IMG/VR virus record: IMGVR_UViG_3300035034_002936
Location: 1-27,321 of that record
DNA: 27,321 bases
Reading direction: 5' to 3' (one strand)
Origin: a virus
This document shows, one piece after another, positions 8,193 through 17,511 of this stretch (within the stretch, counting starts at the first letter, position 1; every line of letters starts with the position of its first letter). The position numbers were made by a program, and so were the translations under genes. Below the pieces are notes generated by a model that did not search any database, was not told the DNA's origin, and was given only the letters and a program-made list of their open reading frames with translations.

Positions 8193-11100
8193 ATGAAAAT
8201 GCAAGTAACTAGAAGCACACTTGATTCTTTAAATGATGAACAAAGAATCAAGTTTGCAAATGATGTAAAAGAAAAAGGTTTAGAAATTGAGTTAATAGAA
8301 GAAGAAATTTCGCATGAGAAATCAACTCCTTCTGTAGAACTTCCATATAATGAACAAGTTCACTCTATGCCAATGGATGAGATAAACAAGTCTTTAGAAA
8401 CTCCAAAAGAAGAACCAAAATCTTGGCTAAATAATGCAGTAGATAAAACTCTAGGTTTTTTGATGGATAGAAGCTCGGATGCAAAAGAAATAGCTGACAA
8501 TGTAGCTCTTCCTATAAATTCTGCTTTCCAAAAATCACAAGATACTTTTATCAAGCCTTTAGTGGAAAATGATTATACAAGACCATACATAAAAGCTGTA
8601 GAAGATACTGCTAATACCTTTACTCCTTTAGGTGAGTTTGATTTTGCTAGTCAATATACTCCTGATGAACAAAGCATCATACAAAGAGCTATAGAAGCAA
8701 ATGACTTACCAATGGAAGCATATAATAAAGCAAACAAAATAGCTAAGACTGGCAATAGTTTACTTGCTGATGATGAAAAAGGAAAAGAGACTTATATAGA
8801 TAATCTTGCAAATCTTTTTATAGATGATTATGGTTTTGATAGCTTTGGTCAAGGTGACGATGGTAAGTTTTATGTAAGTAAAGATGGAAAACAAATACAA
8901 GTAAACAAAGACTTTACTAAGGAATTAATATCTGATTTATATGGTGATAAAATGGAAATTGGTGGAGCTATGCGAGCTGCATATTTAGGAAGTGAAGCTA
9001 CAAAAGGTATGGGTAAAAGAGTGCAAATCCCAGCTACTTTAATCTCTGGTGCTTTTGGAGCTATGTTTGGAAATGCTTTAGATATACTTGATTCTGCTGT
9101 TGAAACTGGAGAAAAACTAAGTGCCACTCAAATAGCTGATGAAATGCTGAAATCTGGAGTTCTAGATGTAACTGGTGGTGCTATTGGTGGTGCTGTTGTT
9201 GAAGGTGGAATCAAAGGTGTAAAAGCTTTAAAAGATGTTCCTATAGGAATAGAAAAAAGAGCTAATGCTTATAAAGAAGATATTTTAAAAGTAAATGATG
9301 CAGATGTAGCTGCTAAAGCTAGTACAGTAGATAATATATCTAAAGAGTTTGGGGCTAGTGATACTGAGCTTACCACCCTAGCTAGTTTTGACGAAACTCA
9401 AAAAACTTTATCTGATATGTTTGAAAACTCTATTGAAGCCAGAAGAGCTGTAACAGAAGATAGTGAAGTATTGACAAACAATCTTTATAATAATCTTAAT
9501 ATAAAAGAAACAAATACTGATACTATAGCTAGTAATATAGAAAAAAATGCTGGAATTATAGAAAGTGAAGTTTCTGGAATAGAAAAATACTGGAATGACT
9601 TACACGGAAATACTAGAAAAGATATAGTAGAAATAGCTGGAAATGAAAATATAAATTTAAAACCTAGTGTAGTAAATAAAATAAATCAAAATATAAACTC
9701 TTTGAAAACTGTAGAAAATGTACAAGGTAGAAACATAAGCAAAGATGCTTTAAATGAGTTTGAAAAAGACTATGACTCTATGCTTGATTTAATACAAATA
9801 AATCTAAAACAAGAAGTAGAACAAGCTGATGGAACTATAATAAAACAAGATGTAAATACATATACTCTAACTGGTATGATGGACTTACAAAAAAAGTTTA
9901 ATGACTTCTTCTATAAACATAATGATAAACTTACAAAAACTCAAAAGACTAAACTAAGTGAAATAAAAACTTCCATCTATGATGATATAGAAAATTATAT
10001 ATATAAAAAGTTTGATAAGGATTCAGTTAAAGCAAAAGAAATAACTAATAAGTGGAAAAGTGTAAATGAAGACTTTGGTACTTGGAAAAAGACTAAGGGT
10101 AGATTTAAAATCATAGATGATATTTTACAAAGTAAAGTTGATATAAATGAAGTAACTAAAGGCTTTATCTCTAAAAATGGAGATATAGATAAAGATGGTT
10201 TATCCATGCTTGGAAAAGTTGCTTATCAACTAGGGAAATCAAACCCTGATAAGCTAGATGAGTTTTATGGGTCTATTGTAAATAATATGTTAGATACTGT
10301 AAAAGTAAAAGATTTGCAGTTTGGTAAGGATGTTAGCTATATCGACTTTGAAGAGTTTAATAAAATGTATGACAAGCTAAAAGGTCAATCTTTAAATAGG
10401 ACTTTAGGAACTACAAAAAGAGGTAGAGAGATTTTAGATACTCTTGATAGTTTTAGAACACTTTCTAAAAATGAAGAGAAAATCCAAAATGCAGTAATCA
10501 AAAAACAAACTCCTTTAAGTGAAGCTGGAAGAACATCTAAAGATTCAACTAGAGACTTCTTATTTGGCATTGGATATGCTATAAGACACAGAATGTTAGG
10601 TTACTTTTCTAAAAGATTGTTTAGAGCTGATGCTTTTCATCAAGTAGTAACTGATATGTCTAAAAAAAGAAGATACACAAGCACTGACTTTTCAAATAGC
10701 ATAGATAGATTAAAGCTAAAAAATGAAAAGCTTCCAGTAAATAAAAGATATGCAAAAGAAGAGATAGACGAACTTGTGAAGATACGAACTGATATAGAAG
10801 AGTTAAAAGCTGATAGGCAAGCTGAATATAATCAAATAGAAAAAACACTTAAAAATATCAAAGATACAAAAAAGAAAGAACAAATAAAAAAAGAGTTTAT
10901 AGAAGAATCAAAAAGAAAAGCAGAAGCTTTAGCTGTAAGAGCTGAATATGAAACTCAAAGAAGTGCTGATATGGCTATGGATTATCAACTTCCTAGAACT
11001 CCTGAATCTAAACCTATAGAGCAAATAGAGTATGAAAATATCAAAGTTCAAGAGCCAGCTAAACAAAGAGTACAAAATCTATCTAATCAATTAGATAAGG

Positions 11101-12716
11101 CAAATGTAAGCCCTCAAAATTTAGAAACACAAAGACTTCAACAAAGTCCTTATTATAATGATGTGATAGAAAATGCTAGAACAACATACGCAAAAGATAC
11201 TAGATATGCAAATACTAAAGATGGAAGTGATAAATATACTCAAGAAGAATTTTTTGGTCAAGGCAACTCAAATGCTAACGGATATGTAAAGACTCCAGCT
11301 TCATATACTACTAATCCTAAGTATGGTGCTGTTTTAACTGTAAAAGATGTAGCAGACCTTGAGAATGGAAAAGTATCAGAAGATTTAATAAACAAAATAA
11401 AGCTTCAAATAGAAGAAATGCAGCAAGGTGATATCCCTCAAGCTGTAACTCAAACTCAAACGAAAATCGACATAGAACCTACTACTACAAAAGAAGCTGT
11501 AGATAGTGGTATGTCTTGGGAAGAAATGGATAAAAGAGGTATAGCACCTTTTGCTAATGGTGAAATCTTAGGGTCTGGTTTTGTAGGTGGTGCTGGAACT
11601 GGTGCTACTGGAACTGATATAAACAATGATGGTAAAGTAGATGAGCTTGATATTGCTATTGGTGCTGTTATTGGAGTAGTTGGATTAAAAGCTGCTAAGA
11701 AACTATTTCCTCAAGCTTTTAAGGATGAGAATCTAAGTGGTGAAGTTGCAGGTATGTTTGTTGGTGCTAAACCAAAAGAGTTTAATATTCCTGCTTCTGC
11801 TTATAGTAAAATAAAAGCATCTGATAAGAAATCATACTTTCCTTTAAAAAGAAAAATGCATATTGGTAATGGAAATTATATAAATGGAGTAGATAAAGAA
11901 AATCCTAATTTTTTAGTAGGGGTTGATAGGAGTGGAGCGGATTTTACTATAAACAAAAAATATCTTGAACAGTATGATGGGAGTGCCTTTAGTGATGTAG
12001 CAACTAAGAAAGTTATGAAAGAGATTGACGATAGAGAATTTGGCTTATATGCTTCATTTAGTAAAAAATTTGCAAAAAATAGCCAGAGATTTGATGATGA
12101 GTGGTATTCGGAGTCATATAAGTTGGGAGATATAGCAAAACATAGAGAGTTGTTCAATAGGTATCCAAATTTAAAAGATATGGATATTTATTTTAGAAAC
12201 TATGGTGATAGTCAAGCATCATTAAGAATAAGTGAGGGGGGTATGGATATTAGTATTAATCCTAAAAAAGCTAAAGATATAGAATCTGTTTTGCTCCACG
12301 AAATCCAGCACGCAATTCAAAGCAAAGAGGGTTGGGCAAGGGGTGGAAGTGTAGATGAATTTGAGCTTAAAGGAAGTGACAAACTAAATCAAAGCTTTAT
12401 TGCTGATGCAAACGCTCAAAGAAAACCCAAAGTAGAAGCTTTAATCAAAGAGCTTCAAGACAATAAAATAACTAAAGAAGATTTTAAAAGACTATATAGT
12501 GAAATGCCTGAAACAAAAACTATAAAAGAATGGGAAGAAAATATAGCTAATGGTAAAAACCCTTACGAAGCCTATCAAAGACTTTACGGAGAACAACAAG
12601 CAAGAGCCACAGAAGCAAGAATAAATATGACTCCTGAACAAAGGGCAAGTGAAGACTGGACTAAAACTCTTGAAAAAATAGAAGGACAATATAATAATCC
12701 TATTATTAAATATTAA
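8193..12716 (+). CDS. giant internal virion protein with C-terminal HEIQH polyvalent domain
   Basis: The 1507-residue protein combines several parts. A polar N-terminal region is followed by a Gly/Ala-rich, weakly hydrophobic segment (about 255-350, including GGAIGGAVVEGGIKG) that could insert into a membrane. A long helical body comes next (about 350-1000). An EF-hand or dockerin-like loop, DINNDGKVDELD, spans 1142-1153. The C terminus has LGDIAKHRELFNRYPNLKD and then the zincin-like motif HEIQH at 1369-1373 with EGWARGG after it, a combination known from large polyvalent protein-associated domains (LPD23-like). It should be a capsid-internal protein ejected with DNA, carrying an effector or peptidase-like domain. 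Peptidase activity is unproven. Confidence 0.75.
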   Translation: MKMQVTRSTLDSLNDEQRIKFANDVKEKGLEIELIEEEISHEKSTPSVELPYNEQVHSMPMDEINKSLETPKEEPKSWLNNAVDKTLGFLMDRSSDAKEIADNVALPINSAFQKSQDTFIKPLVENDYTRPYIKAVEDTANTFTPLGEFDFASQYTPDEQSIIQRAIEANDLPMEAYNKANKIAKTGNSLLADDEKGKETYIDNLANLFIDDYGFDSFGQGDDGKFYVSKDGKQIQVNKDFTKELISDLYGDKMEIGGAMRAAYLGSEATKGMGKRVQIPATLISGAFGAMFGNALDILDSAVETGEKLSATQIADEMLKSGVLDVTGGAIGGAVVEGGIKGVKALKDVPIGIEKRANAYKEDILKVNDADVAAKASTVDNISKEFGASDTELTTLASFDETQKTLSDMFENSIEARRAVTEDSEVLTNNLYNNLNIKETNTDTIASNIEKNAGIIESEVSGIEKYWNDLHGNTRKDIVEIAGNENINLKPSVVNKINQNINSLKTVENVQGRNISKDALNEFEKDYDSMLDLIQINLKQEVEQADGTIIKQDVNTYTLTGMMDLQKKFNDFFYKHNDKLTKTQKTKLSEIKTSIYDDIENYIYKKFDKDSVKAKEITNKWKSVNEDFGTWKKTKGRFKIIDDILQSKVDINEVTKGFISKNGDIDKDGLSMLGKVAYQLGKSNPDKLDEFYGSIVNNMLDTVKVKDLQFGKDVSYIDFEEFNKMYDKLKGQSLNRTLGTTKRGREILDTLDSFRTLSKNEEKIQNAVIKKQTPLSEAGRTSKDSTRDFLFGIGYAIRHRMLGYFSKRLFRADAFHQVVTDMSKKRRYTSTDFSNSIDRLKLKNEKLPVNKRYAKEEIDELVKIRTDIEELKADRQAEYNQIEKTLKNIKDTKKKEQIKKEFIEESKRKAEALAVRAEYETQRSADMAMDYQLPRTPESKPIEQIEYENIKVQEPAKQRVQNLSNQLDKANVSPQNLETQRLQQSPYYNDVIENARTTYAKDTRYANTKDGSDKYTQEEFFGQGNSNANGYVKTPASYTTNPKYGAVLTVKDVADLENGKVSEDLINKIKLQIEEMQQGDIPQAVTQTQTKIDIEPTTTKEAVDSGMSWEEMDKRGIAPFANGEILGSGFVGGAGTGATGTDINNDGKVDELDIAIGAVIGVVGLKAAKKLFPQAFKDENLSGEVAGMFVGAKPKEFNIPASAYSKIKASDKKSYFPLKRKMHIGNGNYINGVDKENPNFLVGVDRSGADFTINKKYLEQYDGSAFSDVATKKVMKEIDDREFGLYASFSKKFAKNSQRFDDEWYSESYKLGDIAKHRELFNRYPNLKDMDIYFRNYGDSQASLRISEGGMDISINPKKAKDIESVLLHEIQHAIQSKEGWARGGSVDEFELKGSDKLNQSFIADANAQRKPKVEALIKELQDNKITKEDFKRLYSEMPETKTIKEWEENIANGKNPYEAYQRLYGEQQARATEARINMTPEQRASEDWTKTLEKIEGQYNNPIIKY

Positions 12717-12730
12717 AGGTAAAATAAACT

Positions 12731-13396
12731 ATGGCAAAACTTTATAATGATGAAATAAAGCAAAGAGCAAAAGACTATGTACAAATACATGCCTATACTT
12801 TTGAAAAAACTAGTGAAGCTGTAAATGTACCTTTAAAAACTATAAATGGCTGGAGCAATAGAGACCCTCAAGGTAAATGGCTTAAAGGAAAATACAAAGA
12901 TAAAATAGATGATATAGCAGAAGAAATGAGAAATCAAATGCATGACCATCCTATTTGGCAAACTGTAAAAGAGAAGATGTTAGCAGAAGTTTTAACTGAG
13001 AGTAAAAACCAGACTATGCTAAGTGTTGAAGAAAAGGTCATAGCAAATAATAGAGCAGAAGCTTTAATCATGGAAGCTATGAGTATAGAAAACTTTGATT
13101 TGATGGCTTTACAAGGTGTACAACTAGCTAATAAAAAACTTATGGTTATGAACTTAGAAACTGATATGAGAAAAGTATCTATGGGTGAAATAAAAACATA
13201 CAATGAAATAGTAGAAAAAGTTAAAAATCAAATACACGGGAAAGCACCTGATACTATAATTCAAATAGCAAATCAGAATAATATGAATAATCAACTAGAC
13301 TATAGTAAACTATCTTCTGATGAACTTATGCTAGAGTTTCAAAAAATAGAACAAAAAGAAAATCTTGCAAAAGTATCAGATAATAGTATAGTCTAA
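12731..13396 (+). CDS. putative terminase small subunit
   Basis: The 221-residue protein has an N-terminal helix-turn-helix (about residues 23-44, KTSEAVNVPLKTINGWSNRD) of the kind found in many small terminase subunits, a helical middle, and the end segment LSSDELMLEFQKIEQ, also common near the C terminus of such proteins. The small subunit binds the packaging site and hands DNA to the large subunit. It is the last gene of the plus-strand operon, whereas the large terminase is on the opposite strand 4 kb away, an unusual separation. Its stop overlaps the stop of the convergent gene (13393-13396). A different DNA-binding regulator is possible. Confidence 0.55.
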   Translation: MAKLYNDEIKQRAKDYVQIHAYTFEKTSEAVNVPLKTINGWSNRDPQGKWLKGKYKDKIDDIAEEMRNQMHDHPIWQTVKEKMLAEVLTESKNQTMLSVEEKVIANNRAEALIMEAMSIENFDLMALQGVQLANKKLMVMNLETDMRKVSMGEIKTYNEIVEKVKNQIHGKAPDTIIQIANQNNMNNQLDYSKLSSDELMLEFQKIEQKENLAKVSDNSIV

Positions 13397-14715
13397 GAGT
13401 AAAACTTTCCACCAGCAAGGGCTTCATATGGACTATGAATCTCTTTTGCAAAGTTTGAAAGTGTATAGTTTGAACCTATTTGAAAGTTTATATTTGGAAC
13501 TATAGATGCATCAAAAATAGCACCACCTGCAAAGTATTCGTTGTAAATCGTACCACCAGCTAGTCTTTCGTAAATTTCTAAATTTATCATGTTGTCTATT
13601 TGTCTTGAGTAGTCTGAGATGAAGCTCATAGTCTCACTTCCTATAGCAAATTCATCTTCACCAGTTTTTATATAATTATCTAAAGAACTACCACCTCTAG
13701 ACGTATCATAGCCACCTAAACCCAGAGAGTTGTTGTTTCCTATAGAATTATTGTTTGTGTCTGGACTAACAAGCCCTAATCCTTGTGCAGTTTTTGATAT
13801 ATTATCTAGTTGATTATATGCACTTGAAAAGTTAGCAGCTACTGATACTAGCCCTGCTACTTGGAAAGTACCACTTAATTTACTTATGTTTGACAATATA
13901 GACATAGATGTAGGCACTGACATTAAAGAGTAGCCTAAAGACAAGATAGATATTCCTAAGTCAAGTTGGGATATAGTTGTTTTATTTGTAATTTCTAGAC
14001 CTATAGTATCTAAGGCATCAAGTGCTAGCTCTGTTAATAATCCTACTTCTTGGTTATTTACTCCATAATGAGTATCTGATTTCATACCTAGTGAGTTTAC
14101 ACTTGTGTGAGAGGTTAAATCACCTACAGAATTTGTAGTATAAGAATCTTTTGTGTTTCCAAACAGTCCTTTTCCTAGAACATCTGTTTGAACTCCACCA
14201 AATACATCTGCTGGACTTGTTGTTGTTAGAGTTTTATTCTCTTTATCATAGGAAGAAGTTGTGCCACCACCTTTGCTTTGAGTATCTGCAAAACTTGTTG
14301 AGGGTGATGATAGTCCTAGTCCTTTATCTGTGTAGCTAGGAGTAGTAGTTTTTGGTGTGTCAAAATATGAATCTGAAAGAGGAGTATCTACTAATCCTGA
14401 AAAATCAGAAGAAGAGTTCCCACCACCACCACCACCAATACTATTATTACCACTGTTGTGGTCTTGATTTGTTGTTCCACCATAGTTGTTTTCTGGTGAG
14501 TTGTTTTCCATCCCACCACCTCCACCACCATCACCACCACCAGTACTATTATTGGCACTATTGTGGTCTTGATTTGTTGTTCCACCGTAGTTGTTTTCTG
14601 GTGAGTTGTTTTCCATCCCACCACTACTATTGTTATCGCTCCCACCGCCACCATCACCACTTTTTAAAGTAGCAAGTGAGATAATCAAGTTCCAAAGTAA
14701 AAAGAAATCTTTCAT
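13393..14715 (-). CDS. Gly/Asn-rich repeat protein, probable virion or host-contact protein
   Basis: The protein has 440 residues. The first 17 are hydrophobic (FFLLWNLIISLATL), resembling a signal or anchor. Residues about 20-105 are a low-complexity Gly/Asn/Ser region with two copies of a 35-residue unit containing ENNSPENNYGGTTNQDHNS. A Thr/Ser-rich middle follows, then a hydrophobic helical part (about 255-310). The last 60 residues contain three AGG-aromatic units (LAGGTIY, FAGGAIF, LAGGKFY). It is last in the minus-strand late operon. Low-complexity glycine regions and signal-like ends occur in tail tip, needle and ejected proteins, but no family is recognised. Only weak ribosome binding is seen before its ATG. 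Confidence 0.6.
   Translation of the reverse strand: MKDFFLLWNLIISLATLKSGDGGGGSDNNSSGGMENNSPENNYGGTTNQDHNSANNSTGGGDGGGGGGMENNSPENNYGGTTNQDHNSGNNSIGGGGGGNSSSDFSGLVDTPLSDSYFDTPKTTTPSYTDKGLGLSSPSTSFADTQSKGGGTTSSYDKENKTLTTTSPADVFGGVQTDVLGKGLFGNTKDSYTTNSVGDLTSHTSVNSLGMKSDTHYGVNNQEVGLLTELALDALDTIGLEITNKTTISQLDLGISILSLGYSLMSVPTSMSILSNISKLSGTFQVAGLVSVAANFSSAYNQLDNISKTAQGLGLVSPDTNNNSIGNNNSLGLGGYDTSRGGSSLDNYIKTGEDEFAIGSETMSFISDYSRQIDNMINLEIYERLAGGTIYNEYFAGGAIFDASIVPNINFQIGSNYTLSNFAKEIHSPYEALAGGKFYS
14438..14624 (-). repeat. two-copy 105-base repeat inside the Gly/Asn-rich gene
   Basis: An 82-base block at 14438-14519 recurs at 14543-14624 with few mismatches, giving a period of 105 bases or 35 codons. 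The spacer between copies is made of GGT/GGA-type triplets (CCACCA on the plus strand). The repeat keeps frame and encodes the duplicated NNSPENNYGGTTNQDHNS unit. Confidence 0.85.
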
Positions 14716-14716
14716 T

Positions 14717-15049
14717 TTATAACCACTTGTATTTTTTGAAGTTTGGATTTAGAGGGTTTATAGGGTCTATTAGTTGGCAAGTTTTTTTAAAAGTAGATAT
14801 ATCTTCTGAGAAAAAATACCTTCCTTTCATATGAAGGTAACAATCATCATAAAATCTTCTAAACTCTTTGGTTCTTCTTTTATCTGTATCAATTATAAAA
14901 TAAAAGATAGTCTCTTTATCTGCTATAAAAAGCATACCTTTTTTATATTTGATAATAGATGCTTTATTGATGCATCTATTTATCTCTTCTAGAGGAGCTA
15001 TAGGAAGGCTTAGTTTGATAAATGTTTTTATCAGCTTGATATCTAGCAT
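14717..15049 (-). CDS. hypothetical protein in the late minus operon
   Basis: The 110-residue protein is basic, with alternating hydrophobic strands (KGMLFIADKETIFYFIID) and a charged RRTKEFRRFYDDCYLHMKGRY region, suggesting a small alpha/beta fold. No signal peptide or membrane segment is seen. It starts 8 bases after the preceding stop without a clear Shine-Dalgarno, so translation may depend on coupling. Only one base separates it from the next ATG. No family is recognised; its place between virion-type genes suggests a chaperone or minor structural role, which is guesswork. Confidence 0.55.
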   Translation of the reverse strand: MLDIKLIKTFIKLSLPIAPLEEINRCINKASIIKYKKGMLFIADKETIFYFIIDTDKRRTKEFRRFYDDCYLHMKGRYFFSEDISTFKKTCQLIDPINPLNPNFKKYKWL

Positions 15050-15057
15050 TTATTTTA

Positions 15058-15915
15058 CTAAGCTTGAACTGTTGGAGCAGGAGCTGTATCCCAGTCGCCT
15101 ATCTCTACATCTATATCATTTATTTTAAAGAATACTTTTCCATCTGTAAAGGTAAAGCCATTTTTAAGAAGTAGTGCTTTTTGTTGAACTAAGAAATTTG
15201 TATGAAAAGTTGCATTTGCTTGTAGGTCATTTGACCCTAGTGCTGTTACATATTCTGCTAGTTCACTCATGTTTTTAATAATACGGTTATCTTCTACTTG
15301 TTCAACTAAAGAAGAAGCTTGCACTTCTTTTAATCTTATTTCTTTTTTCATATTATCAATTCTTTGATGGTGTGTAACATAGGCTAATTCCTCTTCATCT
15401 GTTGTGTATGAGATTGTTCCATTATCTTCAAGTTTTGCACCATAGTTTCGCCATTTATCAATCTTTTTCATAGCTATATCTTCTTTGAAAGCTTGTAACT
15501 TCAGTTCAATTTCTGACTTTCCATCTGCTAAATAAGTAATTATTCCAGCTTCACTTAAAGTAATTCCTAGCATCCTTTTATTTTGAGCTGCTTTTGAAGC
15601 ATTATCTAGCTTTTTATTTTTTAACTCTTCATTTAAAATATCTGTTTGAATTTTGTTTCTAATATCTAGCTCTGCTATTTTTATAGAAGCATTTAATGCA
15701 TTTTGATTTGTTGCATTTACTATTGAGGCTAAAAATTGACTAATAAGATTTGCATAAGTGTCTTTATCAAAAGTTCTGCTTTTTCTTTCCTTTTCAATAA
15801 AAGCAAGAGCTTTATCAAAAGGTGTATCAGATAAGGTAAGAGCAGTAAATAAGTCTGGAAGTATTTCTTCCACCTTTTCCTTGAATTGTATTTCTTCTGT
15901 AGGCAAGTTTGGCAT
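15058..15915 (-). CDS. unknown late protein downstream of terminase
   Basis: The 285-residue protein is largely helical (about residues 1-230, many Lys/Glu/Ala), with a short beta-like C terminus (VFFKINDIDVEIGDWD) and an Ala/Pro tail. Internal segments ALNASIKIAELDIRNKI and KKEIRLKEVQASSLVEQ suggest long bundled helices. AGGA lies seven bases before the ATG. It follows the large terminase after a 66-base spacer that holds hairpins. A tail-hub, chaperone or ejection component would fit a helical late protein, but no family is recognised. Confidence 0.6.
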   Translation of the reverse strand: MPNLPTEEIQFKEKVEEILPDLFTALTLSDTPFDKALAFIEKERKSRTFDKDTYANLISQFLASIVNATNQNALNASIKIAELDIRNKIQTDILNEELKNKKLDNASKAAQNKRMLGITLSEAGIITYLADGKSEIELKLQAFKEDIAMKKIDKWRNYGAKLEDNGTISYTTDEEELAYVTHHQRIDNMKKEIRLKEVQASSLVEQVEDNRIIKNMSELAEYVTALGSNDLQANATFHTNFLVQQKALLLKNGFTFTDGKVFFKINDIDVEIGDWDTAPAPTVQA

Positions 15916-15918
15916 TTT

Positions 15919-15980
15919 TTTTCCTAAATTTTTGTATTTAGCTTAGTGTTTTTTATTCTTCTAGTCTTTACCACTAGAAG
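15919..15980 (-). promoter_or_regulatory. hairpins in the spacer between large terminase and next gene
   Basis: CTTCTAGT (15958-15965) and ACTAGAAG (15973-15980) form a perfect eight-pair stem right after the terminase stop, followed on the minus strand by an A-rich tract rather than T. A second short dyad, CTAAAT/ATTTAG, lies just before the ribosome site of the 285-residue gene. They could be an mRNA processing or stability element, or a weak terminator without a U tract. Confidence 0.4.
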
Positions 15981-15981
15981 C

Positions 15982-17508
15982 TTACAATCTCCAGTTTGAT
16001 GATGAGTGTTGTTGTCTTCCTCTTGGTTTGATTTTTTTCTTTTTTTCTTTTGCTTTTTTTCCAGCTTTTATATCTGGATTTGTAACTGCTATTGCTAGAC
16101 ACTCCATACAGTCATCTTTTGCTGAGTCTTTGTTTGGGTCAAAGGATTTTAGTTCTCGTTTTAGTTGCTCTAAGCCTTTTGCACTTTTTTTAAATTTGAT
16201 TTGACTTGATATAAAGTAGGGTTCACAAGCTTCTATTATCTGGTTTTTTGTACTTCCGTTTTTTTTAGCTGATAGTTCGTAGATTCTATTTTTTAAAGGC
16301 TGTTCACCTTGGGATTTTAGTTTTGTGTTAAATCTAATAATTGCTTTTTTAAGTTCTTGTACAACTATATGACCACCACCTGCCATCTCTATATAAACTG
16401 CTGCATCTTTGTATCTATACATAGTATCAATAATATTATCTATAAACTCTTCAAACTTCCATAAGCCATAAAGCACATCATGCACTACAAATAATTCTAG
16501 GTCATCATCAGTTTTTGAAATACCAATAGGAAGTATGGCTCTATTGTCTGCTGTTTTTTTTGTACTCATGGCTGGGTCTACTATGATAGAAACTCTTTCA
16601 TCTTTTGGAATATCAACTTCTCCTATGTATGAAAAGTGTTCTTCTTTATAAAAGTCACCATCTATAGTTTCTGGCTCTTGCTGATATTGAGCTGATGCTG
16701 ATGAACCTAAAGATTTCATCTTTTTTTGAACTGCTGCATAGTCTTCATACTCTTCATATAAGACTTCGTTTGCTGCTCTTTCATATCTGAAACTTCCTAG
16801 CTCATAGATGACTGGTCTTTTTTCTAGAGCTTTTAAATTTAGGTGATAAAAGTCTTCTTCTTCTAGTAAGTACCCTGCTAGGTCATTTGGATTTAGCCTT
16901 TGCATAATGCAGCCTATAAAGTCTTTTCGTCTTGATACTAAAGAATCTGTATAGAAGTCTATGGCACTTTGTAAGGATGCGTATGAGTTTCTTTCACTAG
17001 CTTTTGTGGGGTCATCAATAAATACTCCACCATAAGGAGCGTGTTTCCCCGTAACAACTCCACCAGTACCAGTTGCAAATACTCCACCGCCTTTTACTGT
17101 TTCCCACTCACCTTTTGCATCTTGGTCTCTTGAGATTTGAATATTTGGAAAGAGTAGTTTGTAAGCTGGATGTGTCACTATAAATCTAGCTTCTTTTGAT
17201 ACTGCTGTTGATAAATCTCCACCATAAGAAGTGTAAATATTTTTTGACCTTTGTTCATGACCTATATGCCATGCTATAGCACAAGTAGTCATCATAGTTT
17301 TACCATATGAGGGTGGTATGGTAATTAGAAACTCTTTTATGTTTCCTTGATAAACTTGATGGAATAATTCTGCTATATATCCATGAAACCATGCTTCAAC
17401 AAAAGGTTTTTCATATATATTTTCTATAACATATCTTGTAAAATGGAGAATCGACTTTTTAGCCAATTCTCTTTTTATCATCTCTTTTTGAAGCTCTAGT
17501 TTCTTCAT
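15982..17508 (-). CDS. terL: terminase large subunit (ATPase and nuclease)
   Basis: The 508-residue motor packages DNA into the procapsid and cuts the concatemer. The ATPase part has a Walker A motif PPSYGKT (65-71) and Walker B VFIDDP (162-167). A later FIGCIMQRLNPNDLAG block matches the coupling region of phage terminases. The RNase H-like nuclease part has its acidic residues in order: D311 in VDPAMS, E374 in VYIEMAGGG, and D466/D467 in KDDCMEC. The C terminus is a Lys-rich tail ending in a Ser/Asn stretch. The ATG has no good Shine-Dalgarno and lies three bases after the 72-residue gene, suggesting translational coupling. Confidence 0.93.
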   Translation of the reverse strand: MKKLELQKEMIKRELAKKSILHFTRYVIENIYEKPFVEAWFHGYIAELFHQVYQGNIKEFLITIPPSYGKTMMTTCAIAWHIGHEQRSKNIYTSYGGDLSTAVSKEARFIVTHPAYKLLFPNIQISRDQDAKGEWETVKGGGVFATGTGGVVTGKHAPYGGVFIDDPTKASERNSYASLQSAIDFYTDSLVSRRKDFIGCIMQRLNPNDLAGYLLEEEDFYHLNLKALEKRPVIYELGSFRYERAANEVLYEEYEDYAAVQKKMKSLGSSASAQYQQEPETIDGDFYKEEHFSYIGEVDIPKDERVSIIVDPAMSTKKTADNRAILPIGISKTDDDLELFVVHDVLYGLWKFEEFIDNIIDTMYRYKDAAVYIEMAGGGHIVVQELKKAIIRFNTKLKSQGEQPLKNRIYELSAKKNGSTKNQIIEACEPYFISSQIKFKKSAKGLEQLKRELKSFDPNKDSAKDDCMECLAIAVTNPDIKAGKKAKEKKKKIKPRGRQQHSSSNWRL

Positions 17509-17511
17509 AAA

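Noticed and set aside
14352-14672. Plus-strand ORF of 106 codons rich in His and Tyr, opposite the Gly/Asn-rich gene
   Set aside because: Its His runs are the complement of glycine codons of the minus-strand repeat gene. It has no ribosome site and its composition is fully explained by the real gene.
13393-14715. Diversity-generating retroelement target in the repeat protein
   Set aside because: No reverse transcriptase gene, template repeat or adenine-biased variable copy is seen; the repeats are ordinary tandem duplicates.
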